From Candidatus Aminicenantota bacterium (GTDB lineage: Bacteria; Acidobacteriota; Aminicenantia; Aminicenantales; Aminicenantaceae): a stretch of DNA of 10,178 bases. The DNA is taken from assembly GCA_030620655.1 (NCBI GenBank), contig JAUXEH010000086.1:1-10178 (forward strand), written 5' to 3'. Both the position numbers and the translations under genes were made by a program. Shown in pieces: positions 1-7,197 of this stretch; the stretch's first letter is position 1, and each line of letters begins with the position of its first letter. The notes under the pieces are model-generated. The model was not told the origin of the DNA. It saw only the letters and a program-made list of their open reading frames with translations, and made no database searches.

Positions 1-778
1 CGTAAGCCGCGGCATCGCCCGAGCACTCGGCCCTCACCAGAACGTGGCCCCGGGTCGTGTCGGGTGTTATGCGAAGCTCCCGGATATGGACCTCGGAGAC
101 AGGCTCCAGCCACACACTGCGCCAGATGCCGGTGACTGCCGTGTACCATATCCCGTGCGGGGCACGGACCTGCTTCCCCCGGGGCTGGGTCCCGGTGTCT
201 GTGGGGTCCCACACCGCAAGCACGACCTCCTGCTCGCCTCTTTTCGCGAGGGCATGGGTGATGTCAAAGGAAAAGGGATCATACCCGCCCCGGTGGGTCC
301 CGACCTTGTGACCGTTCACCCAAACGGTGGTCTCCCAATCTACGGCCTCGAAATTCAGCAGCAGATGCCTGTGCCTCCAATCTTCAGGCACGCGGAAGGT
401 CCGCCGGTACCACAGCCGGTTTTCCTCGCCCACGGATCTTCCGACTCCTGACAGGGCGGACTCCACGGGAAATGGCACCAGGATGCATCCTGCATACGCC
501 TCCGGCCGCTCCCTGTCCCGCGGCTGGATGACATATTCCCAGAGTCCATTGAGAGTCATCCAGTCCTTCCTGACCAGTTGGGGACGGGGATATTCCCCGT
601 GTGCGTTACCGGGTGTTACGGAGGCCGCCCAGCGTGTCATGATCCGCCCCTGGACAGGACTCCAGGCGGGCTCTTCGCTCGAGGTCCCCTCCTGCCCCAG
701 GGCAGGCCCGTACATGACCGCCGCCAGCAGCAGACAGAGCAGGCCTGTTTCAGCCCTCCTTTCCCATTTTATTTTCAC
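1..778 (-). CDS. Glycoside hydrolase family 2 protein, exported, N-terminal part (3' end beyond window)
   Basis: The first 259 codons are visible and the reading frame runs off the left edge. The start is a GTG at 778; no in-frame ATG precedes it, and AGGAGG lies about 6-11 nt upstream. Residues 1-29 form a signal peptide: basic KIKWERR, a hydrophobic core LLCLLLAAVM, and likely cleavage after ALG. The mature part looks like the GH2 sugar-binding (jelly-roll) domain: PRPQLVRKDWMTLNGLWEY, then LWYRRTFRVP, then VDWETTVWVNGHKVGTHRGG with YDPFSFDIT, and HGIWYTAVTGIWRSVWLEPV leading into the immunoglobulin-like domain. The catalytic TIM barrel with its two glutamates would lie outside the window. 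Family members act on beta-galactosides, beta-mannosides or beta-glucuronides; the substrate cannot be told from this part. A periplasmic or secreted enzyme is expected. The start overlaps a possible 16-codon leader ORF. Confidence 0.9.
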   Translation of the reverse strand, partial: MKIKWERRAETGLLCLLLAAVMYGPALGQEGTSSEEPAWSPVQGRIMTRWAASVTPGNAHGEYPRPQLVRKDWMTLNGLWEYVIQPRDRERPEAYAGCILVPFPVESALSGVGRSVGEENRLWYRRTFRVPEDWRHRHLLLNFEAVDWETTVWVNGHKVGTHRGGYDPFSFDITHALAKRGEQEVVLAVWDPTDTGTQPRGKQVRAPHGIWYTAVTGIWRSVWLEPVSEVHIRELRITPDTTRGHVLVRAECSGDAAAY

Positions 779-825
779 GTCATCCCTCCTCGCGGCAGAA
801 GAAATCTTTGTTGCAGGTGTAGCAT
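775..825 (-). CDS. Possible 16-aa leader ORF overlapping the GH2 start
   Basis: A short reading frame, MLHLQQRFLLPRGGMT, starts at an ATG preceded at proper spacing by GGGAGGAG. Its TGA overlaps the GH2 GTG as GTGA, a classic translational-coupling arrangement. Nothing in the peptide is recognised. It may only be chance sequence in a purine-rich leader, so confidence is low. Confidence 0.22.
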   Translation of the reverse strand: MLHLQQRFLLPRGGMT

Positions 826-837
826 TTTCTCTCCTCC

Positions 838-852
838 CATGAATAATCCAGG
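838..852 (-). repeat. Degenerate half-copy of the dispersed ATGAATA...CAGG palindrome
   Basis: Between the DUF456 stop and the GH2 leader, the minus strand reads CCTGGATTATTCATG. This resembles the right half of the palindrome at 7796-7821 (CCTGAGTTATTCACG), with three differences. Being short and degenerate, it could be coincidence; its intergenic position matches the other copies. Confidence 0.35.
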
Positions 853-1332
853 TTAAAACAGAGCCCTGACAAAGTAAAAGGTCATGATCCCCGAGGCGAT
901 GAGCTTCAGGACCATACCGGCCAGCACGCCGATGAAGACACCCCATCCGGCACGCAGGGCATCATGGGTCTGTTTCCCGGCCCACAGTTCTCCGGCGACG
1001 GCGCCGATAAAGGCCCCGATAATCAGGCCGAAGGGCGGGAATGCCAGGAGCCCCACCAGCATGCCTGCCACGGCACCCCAGAAACCGGTCCTGGACGCCC
1101 CGAATTTTCGGGCCCCGGCGGCGGGCATAATATAATCCAGCGCCGTGACCACGGCGGTAAGCGCGGCCATGGCCACGAGAAAGCCGGGGGAAAACGGTTC
1201 CCAGCCCCTGACGATGGAAAGCAGGATCAATCCCAGGAAACTGAAGGGTGGGCCTGCGATCCCGGGCACCACACAACCCACCAGTCCCACCAGCATGCTG
1301 AAGCCGCCCAGAACACTCAGGAAAATCTCCAT
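853..1332 (-). CDS. DUF456 family small integral membrane protein
   Basis: A 159-residue, very hydrophobic protein with glycine-rich helices, matching DUF456 in length and pattern. The N-terminus has a helix ending in GLVGCVVPGIAGPPFSFLG, the family's characteristic opening. A second helix region follows (PGFLVAMAALTAVVTALDYIMPA), then AGARKFGASRTGFWGAVAGMLVG. Next comes a glycine-zipper-like FGLIIGAFIGAVAGEL, and a final helix with GVFIGVLAGMVLKLIASGIMTF. Function is unknown for the family; location is the cytoplasmic membrane. The gene ends 74 bp before the GH2 gene on the same strand, so co-transcription is possible, but the functions do not suggest a pathway link. No clear terminator lies between them. 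Confidence 0.85.
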   Translation of the reverse strand: MEIFLSVLGGFSMLVGLVGCVVPGIAGPPFSFLGLILLSIVRGWEPFSPGFLVAMAALTAVVTALDYIMPAAGARKFGASRTGFWGAVAGMLVGLLAFPPFGLIIGAFIGAVAGELWAGKQTHDALRAGWGVFIGVLAGMVLKLIASGIMTFYFVRALF

Positions 1333-1440
1333 CGCCCCCCTATTCTAGCCCCACGACACGGAGTTTTCCATGAAAAAAAACGTTTTGGCAAGCTGAAACG
1401 TAATATAACGTAATAACGGCATAACCCGTTGGCAGTTAAC

Positions 1441-1463
1441 TTGCATTATTCACGAGTTGAGAA
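1441..1463 (+). repeat. Partial copy of the 5' segment of the structured element
   Basis: This stretch contains TTATTCACGAGTTGAG, matching TTATTCACGAGTCGAG at 7817-7832 of the structured element with one difference; similarity fades on both sides. It lies immediately upstream of the preferred TTG start of the peptidase gene and supplies its weak GAG-type ribosome binding site. Neither the long hairpin's left arm nor the downstream stems are present, so it is a relic or chance partial match. Confidence 0.4.
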
Positions 1464-1464
1464 A

Positions 1465-2898
1465 TTGAAGAAACGCCTGGCACTCCTTGTCCTTGTCATC
1501 GGAGCGTGCGCCGCCCGCCTCCCGGCCGTCACGATTCCTCCACCGGCAGAGGATGAATCCCAGCAGGCTTATCTCGCAGCCAGAAAGACTTTCTACTCCC
1601 TGCTCAAACAGAACTCTCAGGGTCTTCCCTTTGCACAGGAAGACTACCGAAAGCTGCAGGCCGCCCAGCTGGCATATCCCGGATTGTACGAACACCTTAT
1701 GAGTTACTATCATCTTCTCCATATGACGGATGAGGCTCAGGAGGGAGGATCCTGCCTCGGTTTCCAGGAGATCTCGATCCAGATGGCCCATGACTTCCTA
1801 CGGTCGATCCCCATGGAAAGCCCGAAGCCGGGCATCTCCCCTCTGCATTCCCTGGTGCTTTCCACAGGCTACTACGCACAGGAGGCACTCCCCACATTCC
1901 GCTACTTCTCACGCGGGGTCCACCGCAAGGTCAAGGGTCAATGGGCCTTCGAGGATATGGGAGTCAGGAAGATCCACGACATCTCCAAGGGACAAGGCGT
2001 GCGGCTGGCCGTCATCGATACGGGCCTGGATCCGAGCCTGCGGGACATCCGCAGGCATGTGAGCGCTTATAAGGATCTGCTCGACAGCGCCGGGCCCGGT
2101 CAAGATAAGGGAAGGTTCCCATATGACTGGGAGGGGCACGGGACATCCCTGGCATCCGTCATCCTTCAGGTTGCGCCCGAAGTGGAACTCATGATCATAA
2201 AATTCTATGAGGGTGAGAGCATGGGGCGCGTTCCCGAAACCCGCTGGACCCATTACCTCATCGCGGCCGGGATCATGTGGGCGGCCCGCAATGGCGTCGA
2301 CATCATCAACCTGAGTGTGAGCCTTCGTCAGGATACGCCGTCCCTCAATAAAGCGATCCGGCACTGCTGGGACCACAACATCGTGGTCATCACTTCCATG
2401 GGAAACAAGAGATCCCCACGACACTCCTCATCGTCCCGATACCCCGCCGCCTACCCTTGGACCATCGCCGTGGGCGGCATGGAAAAAACAGAGGAAGCGT
2501 TCAGAGTCTGGGAAAATTCCGCGGCCGGGCCCTATGTTGACGTGGTCGCCCCGGCCAAAGACATCTGGGTCGAAGTCCCCCAGTACCGGGGCCGCAGCCG
2601 TCTGGCGAACAACCGGTACGGCAACTCCCTGGCAGCCTCCTTTGTGGCCGGGACCGCGGCCCTCATGCTTTCAGCCATGGATGCCGACACCCGGGAAACC
2701 CTCAAGTCCCGGCCGGGCGGGCTTACGGAATCCATTCGCCGCATCCTGCATCAGACCGCCTCCAACGAAAAGCTGGGATACCTCTCCCCCAATCCGTTTT
2801 CAGGTCACGGCATCATCGATATCCCCAAGGCCATCGCCCTGGCACGTATCTGGTCCCCCGACCACTTGACATTCACCATCCCGATACCTGAATTCTGA
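1465..2898 (+). CDS. Exported subtilisin-like serine peptidase (S8 family)
   Basis: 477 residues from a TTG at 1465. This start is chosen because it gives a proper signal peptide, MKKRLALLVLVIGACAARLPA; an in-frame TTG at 1429 would add 12 residues before it. Residues about 23-165 form a helical region without a recognised motif, probably a propeptide. The catalytic domain carries the full S8 set: Asp185 in AVIDTGLD, His225 in EGHGTSLASV, oxyanion Asn314 in TSMGNKR, and Ser388 in GNSLAASFVAGTAAL, a variant of the usual GTSMAAPHVAG. IINLSVS and AAYPWTIAVGG between them also fit the family. A secreted or periplasmic endopeptidase is expected. Unusual points are the absence of Pro after the catalytic Ser motif and the long N-terminal region. 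It is a single gene, convergent with the DUF2752 gene, with 13 bp between stops and no hairpin terminator seen there. Confidence 0.93.
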   Translation: MKKRLALLVLVIGACAARLPAVTIPPPAEDESQQAYLAARKTFYSLLKQNSQGLPFAQEDYRKLQAAQLAYPGLYEHLMSYYHLLHMTDEAQEGGSCLGFQEISIQMAHDFLRSIPMESPKPGISPLHSLVLSTGYYAQEALPTFRYFSRGVHRKVKGQWAFEDMGVRKIHDISKGQGVRLAVIDTGLDPSLRDIRRHVSAYKDLLDSAGPGQDKGRFPYDWEGHGTSLASVILQVAPEVELMIIKFYEGESMGRVPETRWTHYLIAAGIMWAARNGVDIINLSVSLRQDTPSLNKAIRHCWDHNIVVITSMGNKRSPRHSSSSRYPAAYPWTIAVGGMEKTEEAFRVWENSAAGPYVDVVAPAKDIWVEVPQYRGRSRLANNRYGNSLAASFVAGTAALMLSAMDADTRETLKSRPGGLTESIRRILHQTASNEKLGYLSPNPFSGHGIIDIPKAIALARIWSPDHLTFTIPIPEF

Positions 2899-2911
2899 AT
2901 TCCTGATCAGC

Positions 2912-3385
2912 CTAGAGAAGACGGGCCAGGGTGATCAGCCAGTTAATCCCGTACAGGATGGCGAGTCCGATGAGCCCACGGTTCAACCAGGTCCCGGTCC
3001 CGAATACGGCGGCCGTTCCCTGGGGGAATATCAGGATACCCAATCGGAACATCGCCTGCAGCAGGATATAAAAAAGCGTGAGCGCTCCCAGCCGGTGGAA
3101 TCCCCAACTCGCGGCCAGGTCTCCGTGTGCTGCGGCCACCACCGAACGCGTCAGCCCGCAGCCCGGGCAAGGGAGGCCGGTCAGGCCAAGGAAAGAACAG
3201 GTCTCAGGCAGCGGGAGAGAGAAAAGGCGCAGGGGATGGTCTCCGGGCCCGGCGGGTGACAGGGTCAGCGCGGCGGCTACGAGCGTCGTGCAGAGAAAGA
3301 GCACCACCAGATGGGGCAGTTGCCTCCGTTCGAAAGCAAGAATACGAAGGCCGGCTCTGGGGTGCAGGGGATCGTCGGGGACCAT
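2912..3385 (-). CDS. DUF2752 family membrane protein
   Basis: 157 residues with the DUF2752 hallmark: Cys63 followed by LTGLPCPGCGLTRSV (Cys73, Cys76, Arg80). A hydrophobic helix precedes it (about residues 25-43) and two follow (about 100-120 and 135-155). The motif CPGCGLTR is nearly invariant in the family, whose function is unknown; a metal or redox role for the cysteines is only a guess. Location is the cytoplasmic membrane. The ATG start lies 8 nt after the stop of the upstream membrane-protein gene and has no good Shine-Dalgarno sequence, so translation probably depends on coupling. The two genes form an operon; DUF2752 genes are often found beside small membrane-protein genes of this kind. 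Confidence 0.9.
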   Translation of the reverse strand: MVPDDPLHPRAGLRILAFERRQLPHLVVLFLCTTLVAAALTLSPAGPGDHPLRLFSLPLPETCSFLGLTGLPCPGCGLTRSVVAAAHGDLAASWGFHRLGALTLFYILLQAMFRLGILIFPQGTAAVFGTGTWLNRGLIGLAILYGINWLITLARLL

Positions 3386-3393
3386 GGTCGTGC

Positions 3394-3822
3394 TCAGGTG
3401 AAGGCGTCTTTAACCTCCGGGCGCATCAGGATCACCAGACACCAGATCCCGATGGGCAGCCCGATCACGCAGCAGGGGCTGATGCAGGGAAGCATGGCCA
3501 GGACACTGGCTGCCACAGCCAGGCTCCACTGCTTCAGATCTTTCATCTTCAAAGCGGCAAAAATGATGAATGCGGCTACTAAAAGCCCGACAAAGGCACC
3601 GCCCATGGCGAACACGCCTTCGAACATCTCCCCATACCAATCCGGCATGTCATCCGCCCAGCGGTTCGCGAAACGGGCTACCGATCCCAACCCGGCTCCC
3701 ATGACAGCCAGCAGCGCAAAAGCGCCGCCCACGACTCCCGTGATCAGCAGCCCCAGGGACGGTCCGGAGACCTGCTGGCGGGCCGTAGCCGCCGATTGGG
3801 CATTGGCTTCGTTGTTGGTCAT
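3394..3822 (-). CDS. Small membrane protein with C-terminal GIWxLVxLxxPEVKxAF motif
   Basis: 142 residues. The start is an ATG at 3822 with AAGGAGGG 5 nt upstream. A polar N-terminus (about 20 residues) is followed by helices at about 22-45, 70-92 and 100-133. The C-terminal half holds a Cys-rich turn LPCISPCCVIGLPIGIW and ends with VILMRPEVKDAFT, a tail seen in many small bacterial membrane proteins next to DUF2752 or DUF4190-like proteins. No enzymatic motif was found and the function is unknown. It is the first gene of the operon with the DUF2752 gene. A CATAAT at 3848-3843 on this strand could be its -10 box, but no convincing -35 accompanies it. It diverges from the sigma factor gene across 133 bp. 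Confidence 0.75.
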   Translation of the reverse strand: MTNNEANAQSAATARQQVSGPSLGLLITGVVGGAFALLAVMGAGLGSVARFANRWADDMPDWYGEMFEGVFAMGGAFVGLLVAAFIIFAALKMKDLKQWSLAVAASVLAMLPCISPCCVIGLPIGIWCLVILMRPEVKDAFT

Positions 3823-3931
3823 TCTTCCCTCCTTGTCGGGTGATTATGCTCGGGCTTAAGCTTACGATAAATCAGGATGTCGAGCAATAAAAAAATGCTT
3901 ACAAAAAATGCAACCAAAATGTAACGATATG

Positions 3932-3940
3932 TGTTATAGT
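3932..3940 (+). promoter_or_regulatory. Extended -10 promoter of the sigma factor gene
   Basis: TGTTATAGT matches the extended -10 consensus TGnTATAAT with one change. There is no good -35 hexamer 16-18 bp upstream, but extended -10 promoters tolerate this. Transcription would start near 3946-3948, leaving a leader of only about 10-25 nt. The surrounding DNA is AT-rich compared with the genes. Confidence 0.45.
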
Positions 3941-3955
3941 ATTTAGATAGGATTT

Positions 3956-5362
3956 ATGGGGATGAAAAAGATGTCTACGAATGCGACAAAATATTTCGAT
4001 GACCCGGACATCTCTCGGATCCTCACGCGCATCCTGGAGGATCAGGGAGGCTTCTGCACGATCGAAAACCGGACAGGAGCAGGCCAGGAACCCGGGATCG
4101 CCACGACTACCGATCCCGTGAAGCTCTACATGCGGGAAATGGGAAGCATATTCCTGCTTACGCAGTCGGAAGAAGTGGCGATCGCCAAGAGGATCGAGAA
4201 GGGAGAAAACATCATCATCAATGCGCTCTGCCGCACGCCGTACATCCTGGATGAGATCTTGAGCCTCGAAGGGAGCGTGAAAAAGGATCCCAACGCAGGG
4301 CGCCGTTTCTTCGAGCTCAATGAAGAAGAAATGGGACGGGAAGGATACCAGCAGAGGATCGATGAGATCCGCGGCGCCTTCAAGCAGATCAGAAGAACCG
4401 GACGACGGCTGGGACGCATGACAGGCAGGAAGAACTCAGCGCTCGCACAAGGGCGGCCTGTCATAAAGATAAAGCGCCTCATCAGCGGGATGGAAATCCG
4501 ACCCAAGATCATGGATAAAATCGTCGATCGCATCTATCAGAAACTGAGAACAGATGCGGTCGGGGAAGGATCCCGGTCCCGAAGCGGGGACGCAAAGAAG
4601 ATCCTCCATGGTATCGCCGAGGGAAAGCGCACGCGGGATGAAGCCAAAAAGGAACTGGTGTCCGCCAACCTGCGGCTGGTGGTATCCATCGCCAAGAAAT
4701 ATCAAAACCGAGGCCTTCAGCTCCTGGACCTGATCCAAGAGGGAAACCTGGGTCTGATGCGGGCCGTGGAGAAATTCGAGTATCGCATGGGAAATAAGTT
4801 TTCCACCTATGCTACCTGGTGGATCCGTCAGGCCATCACCCGAGCCATCGCGGACCAGGGACGGACCATCCGGGTCCCGGTTCACGTCACCGAACAGCTG
4901 CAGAAGCTGCACCGGATCACTAAAGCCTACCTGCAGACCACTAGCCGTGAGCCCACAGCCGAGGAACTGTCCCTGAAAATGAAACTCCCGCTGCCCAAGG
5001 TAAATAAACTGCTCAAGATTATCCGGGACCCCGTCTCCATCGAGACACCCGTCGGGACCAACGGCAGCGGCCAACTGGGGGACTTCCTGAAGGACCCGGA
5101 CATGCCCTCCCCTCCGGATACGGTGATCCACATCAGCCTCAAGGAACAGATCGAGGAAACCCTGGGCCAGCTTTCCGAACGCGAGTCCAAGATCCTGCGG
5201 ATGCGTTTCGGCTTGAGTGACGAACGGGAACACACCCTGGAAGAAGTGGGCAGGAAATTCAAAGTGACGCGTGAAAGGATCCGGCAGATAGAATCCAAGG
5301 CCCTCAATAAGATCCGGGCCAATCCATCCAGCTGTGTGTTGAAGTCCTTCGCCTCCTTATGA
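3956..5362 (+). CDS. RpoD-type RNA polymerase sigma-70 factor lacking region 1.1
   Basis: 468 residues from the first ATG; ATGs at 3962 and 3971 are in frame. TAGGA at 3948-3952 is 9 nt from 3962 but only 3 nt from 3956, so the true start may be 3962 or 3971. Region 1.2 is DPVKLYMREMGSIFLLTQSEE (about 53-73). A shortened non-conserved region covers about 105-230. Region 2 runs from SANLRLVVSIAKKYQNRGL to YATWWIRQAITRAIADQGR (2.3/2.4, about 236-303). Region 3 is about 310-366 (REPTAEELSLKM). Region 4 is about 390-455, with LRMRFGL and the helix-turn-helix TRERIRQIESKAL. It directs RNA polymerase to -10/-35 promoters. It could be the housekeeping sigma or a group 2 paralogue; missing region 1.1 and a short tail (NKIRANPSSCVLKSFASL) leave that open. 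Some phyla have short housekeeping RpoDs. Confidence 0.94.
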   Translation: MGMKKMSTNATKYFDDPDISRILTRILEDQGGFCTIENRTGAGQEPGIATTTDPVKLYMREMGSIFLLTQSEEVAIAKRIEKGENIIINALCRTPYILDEILSLEGSVKKDPNAGRRFFELNEEEMGREGYQQRIDEIRGAFKQIRRTGRRLGRMTGRKNSALAQGRPVIKIKRLISGMEIRPKIMDKIVDRIYQKLRTDAVGEGSRSRSGDAKKILHGIAEGKRTRDEAKKELVSANLRLVVSIAKKYQNRGLQLLDLIQEGNLGLMRAVEKFEYRMGNKFSTYATWWIRQAITRAIADQGRTIRVPVHVTEQLQKLHRITKAYLQTTSREPTAEELSLKMKLPLPKVNKLLKIIRDPVSIETPVGTNGSGQLGDFLKDPDMPSPPDTVIHISLKEQIEETLGQLSERESKILRMRFGLSDEREHTLEEVGRKFKVTRERIRQIESKALNKIRANPSSCVLKSFASL

Positions 5363-5395
5363 CATCATTGCGAACGAAGTGAAGCCATCTCAATC
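5361..5395. repeat. Short interspersed repeat of the CATTGCGAnCGAAGnGAAGCnATCTCA type
   Basis: CATTGCGAACGAAGTGAAGC followed by CATCTCAATC fills the 27-bp gap between the convergent sigma-factor and fucosidase genes. It overlaps both stop codons. It closely resembles a widely scattered repeat recalled from many bacterial genomes (GTCATTGCGAGCGAAGCGAAGC plus AATCTCA). The arms ATTGC and GCCAT leave a weak imperfect hairpin that might slow both polymerases. Identity rests on memory of the consensus. Confidence 0.55.
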
Positions 5396-6832
5396 GCCCT
5401 GAAGCACACCGCCGATCCTGAAAATCCAGGCATGGGCGCACGGCACTTGGGCGGGATTCAAGTCAGGAGGCTCAATCCTGAGGAGACCCGAGCTGAATCG
5501 CCAGGGGATATCTCCCTCGTAACCCAGCAGCCCGACCTCCATACCCTCCTTCCGCGCCAGGCCATGTACGACGAGGCCACTCGAGGGCCAGCATGTGCAG
5601 ATGACATACAGGTCACGGCCTTTTTTTGTGAAGAACACCGATGCGTCCCGTTTCCGGTTTCGAGCGGCGCCGTCCCAGGGGCGCGTGCCGTAGATGGCCT
5701 CTCCGTTGACCGCGAGCCACCCCCCGATATCGATCAGGCGCTGCTGCATGATGACCGGGATGCGGCCGTCGGCGGTGGGGCCCACGTTCAGCAGCAGGTT
5801 ACCTCCACGGCTCACGATATCGACCAGCTCATGCACCAGGGCTTCCGAAGTCTGGTAGTCATCAATATTTTCGTCCCGGTTGAATCCGTAGGATCCCCCC
5901 ACTCCCCGGCTCTCCTCCCAGGGATGGTAGGCCCCCACGCTTTCGGCATCCTGATACTCGCTGGAATAGTAATCCCCATGCTTCCCGGGCATGTCTTTCC
6001 CGAACCGGTCATTGACCACCACCTCATCCTTGTTGGGCGCCCGGTTGTACAGCCAGGCCAGGAAATCCAGGGTCTTCCATTCCGCCGCCGTGCGGTCCCA
6101 CTCCCCCGCGTCCCCGAAGATAACGGCCGGCCGGTAATTCAACACCAGTTCCTTGAGCTGGGGGATCAGGTGTTCGTCGACATACCTGTCCTCCGGGATG
6201 CGGTACCTGTCCACCAGGGGCTTCGGGATGAAGTATCCGGTCTCGGTGCGGTGGGTCGGGTTCGTCTCCCACTCGATGATGGAATAGTAGAGCCCGAAGC
6301 GCAGCCCCTTCCGCCTCACTGCCTGGGCCAGGTCACCCACCAGGTCCCGCCGGGGTCCGACATCCATGCTGTTCCAGCCCTTTTTGAACGGGCTCTTCGT
6401 GGGCCACAGGCAGTAGCCGTCGTGATGCTTGGAGGTCAGCACAACATAGCGGGCCCCGGAGCGGGCGAAGAGTGCGGCCCAGAGATCCGGATCATACAGC
6501 TCGGCGCGGAACAGGGGAGCGAAATCCCGGTACTCGAAATCCTTGCCGTAGACGCGGTCGTGAAACTCCCGGCCCCCGTTTTCCCTGTCGAACATGACCC
6601 GCGCGTAGTACCACTCGGCATAGGAGGCATAACGCCCGGTGGTGACCTCGCGCCAGGCCGGGACCGAGTAGACGCCCCAGTGGATGAAGATCCCGAACTT
6701 GGCATCCAGGAACCACCGCGGCAGGGGCCTCCTGTCCAGCGATTCCCAGGTGGGAGCATAGTCCTGGCCGCAGCCAAGGCCGGGCAGCAGCAGGATGAGC
6801 GACACGAACATCACGATGGTGGCTTGCGTCAT
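5390..6832 (-). CDS. GH29 alpha-L-fucosidase, exported
   Basis: 480 residues from an ATG at 6832 with AAGGTG just upstream; the open frame continues further 5' but overlaps the preceding gene. Residues 1-22 are a signal peptide (TIVMFVSLILLLPGLGCG); Cys21 lacks a good lipobox, so lipoprotein status is doubtful. GH29 signatures in order: WFLDAKFGIFIHWGVYSVPAW (40-60), EWY, TSKHHDGYCLW (133-143) with the paired His136/His137, and YRPAVIFGDAGEW, where Asp241 aligns with the catalytic nucleophile. SRGGNLLLNVGPTADGRIP (341-359) and GGWLAVNGEAIYGTRPW (370-386) follow. The C-terminal 95 residues are the beta-sandwich. It releases terminal alpha-linked L-fucose from glycans. It starts 7 nt after the alpha/beta-barrel protein gene and is the last gene of that operon. 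A mucin, algal or plant glycan source cannot be decided. Confidence 0.95.
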   Translation of the reverse strand: MTQATIVMFVSLILLLPGLGCGQDYAPTWESLDRRPLPRWFLDAKFGIFIHWGVYSVPAWREVTTGRYASYAEWYYARVMFDRENGGREFHDRVYGKDFEYRDFAPLFRAELYDPDLWAALFARSGARYVVLTSKHHDGYCLWPTKSPFKKGWNSMDVGPRRDLVGDLAQAVRRKGLRFGLYYSIIEWETNPTHRTETGYFIPKPLVDRYRIPEDRYVDEHLIPQLKELVLNYRPAVIFGDAGEWDRTAAEWKTLDFLAWLYNRAPNKDEVVVNDRFGKDMPGKHGDYYSSEYQDAESVGAYHPWEESRGVGGSYGFNRDENIDDYQTSEALVHELVDIVSRGGNLLLNVGPTADGRIPVIMQQRLIDIGGWLAVNGEAIYGTRPWDGAARNRKRDASVFFTKKGRDLYVICTCWPSSGLVVHGLARKEGMEVGLLGYEGDIPWRFSSGLLRIEPPDLNPAQVPCAHAWIFRIGGVLQGD

Positions 6833-6839
6833 CTTCACC

Positions 6840-7196
6840 TTATTCAACCCAGAGGTCCCGGTCCAGGTCCTTCCACACCTCCATACGCATGCTGCCGTGC
6901 TGGAAGACCCCCATGTAGTAGGGATCATGTTCCTTGTATGCGGCATAGGGGCCTTCGTAATCCCCGCGCCGCTTCTTGTAAGCCTCAAAATCCGCCAGAC
7001 TGTCGTACTCCCACATGACGAAGTGCCGCTCAGACTCCTCCCCGGCAAAGGTCTTGACGAAGTACCGCACGCTCTTCCATTCCTTGAAAAGACCGCGGTT
7101 CTGATTGACAAATGTGAGCCATCCCTTCATGGCCTCGGCATGCCTCTCTTCCTGCCCCTCGGCCATCAGCCAGCTTTCAACCTCGAACACGGACAT
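6840..7196 (-). CDS. Small dimeric alpha/beta-barrel-like protein (NIPSNAP/Dabb type), function unknown
   Basis: 118 residues. The ATG at 7196 is chosen because GGGAGGA stands 5 nt upstream; a longer frame back to 7304 gives low-complexity sequence overlapping the small Tat gene. The order beta-helix-beta fits a ferredoxin-like dimeric barrel: SVFEVESWLM, a helix with HAEAMKGWLTFV, the strand SVRYFVKTF, HFVMWEYDSLADFEAYKKRR, and SMRMEVWKDLDRDLWVE. HFVMWEYDSLADFEAY is typical of NIPSNAP or antibiotic-monooxygenase-like proteins that record a strand, then a helix after "D". There is no signal peptide, so it is probably cytoplasmic. An L-rhamnose/L-fucose mutarotase role would suit the operon, but the typical mutarotase motif is not seen. 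The start lies one base past the stop of the Tat gene, so translation is coupled. Confidence 0.75.
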   Translation of the reverse strand: MSVFEVESWLMAEGQEERHAEAMKGWLTFVNQNRGLFKEWKSVRYFVKTFAGEESERHFVMWEYDSLADFEAYKKRRGDYEGPYAAYKEHDPYYMGVFQHGSMRMEVWKDLDRDLWVE

Positions 7197-7197
7197 G

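Noticed and set aside
1391..1420. ACGTAATA repeated twice upstream of the peptidase, with TATAAC-like sequence
   Set aside because: AT-rich and promoter-like, but no -35/-10 pair with acceptable spacing could be fixed.
2899..2940. GAATTC and TGATCAGCC repeats at the convergent gap after the peptidase
   Set aside because: Short matches without a stable hairpin or T-tract; one copy lies inside the DUF2752 coding sequence.
4436..5233. 265-codon minus-strand frame inside the sigma factor gene
   Set aside because: Antisense shadow of conserved sigma regions 2-4.
5432..7018. Long plus-strand open frame (528 codons) opposite the fucosidase gene
   Set aside because: It is antisense to a gene with full GH29 motifs, has a Pro/Gly/Arg-rich composition typical of GC-rich shadow frames, and shows no domain.
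6833..7111. Upstream extension of the fucosidase reading frame
   Set aside because: It overlaps the alpha/beta-barrel protein gene and would bury the signal peptide; the ATG at 6832 has a ribosome binding site and signal peptide.
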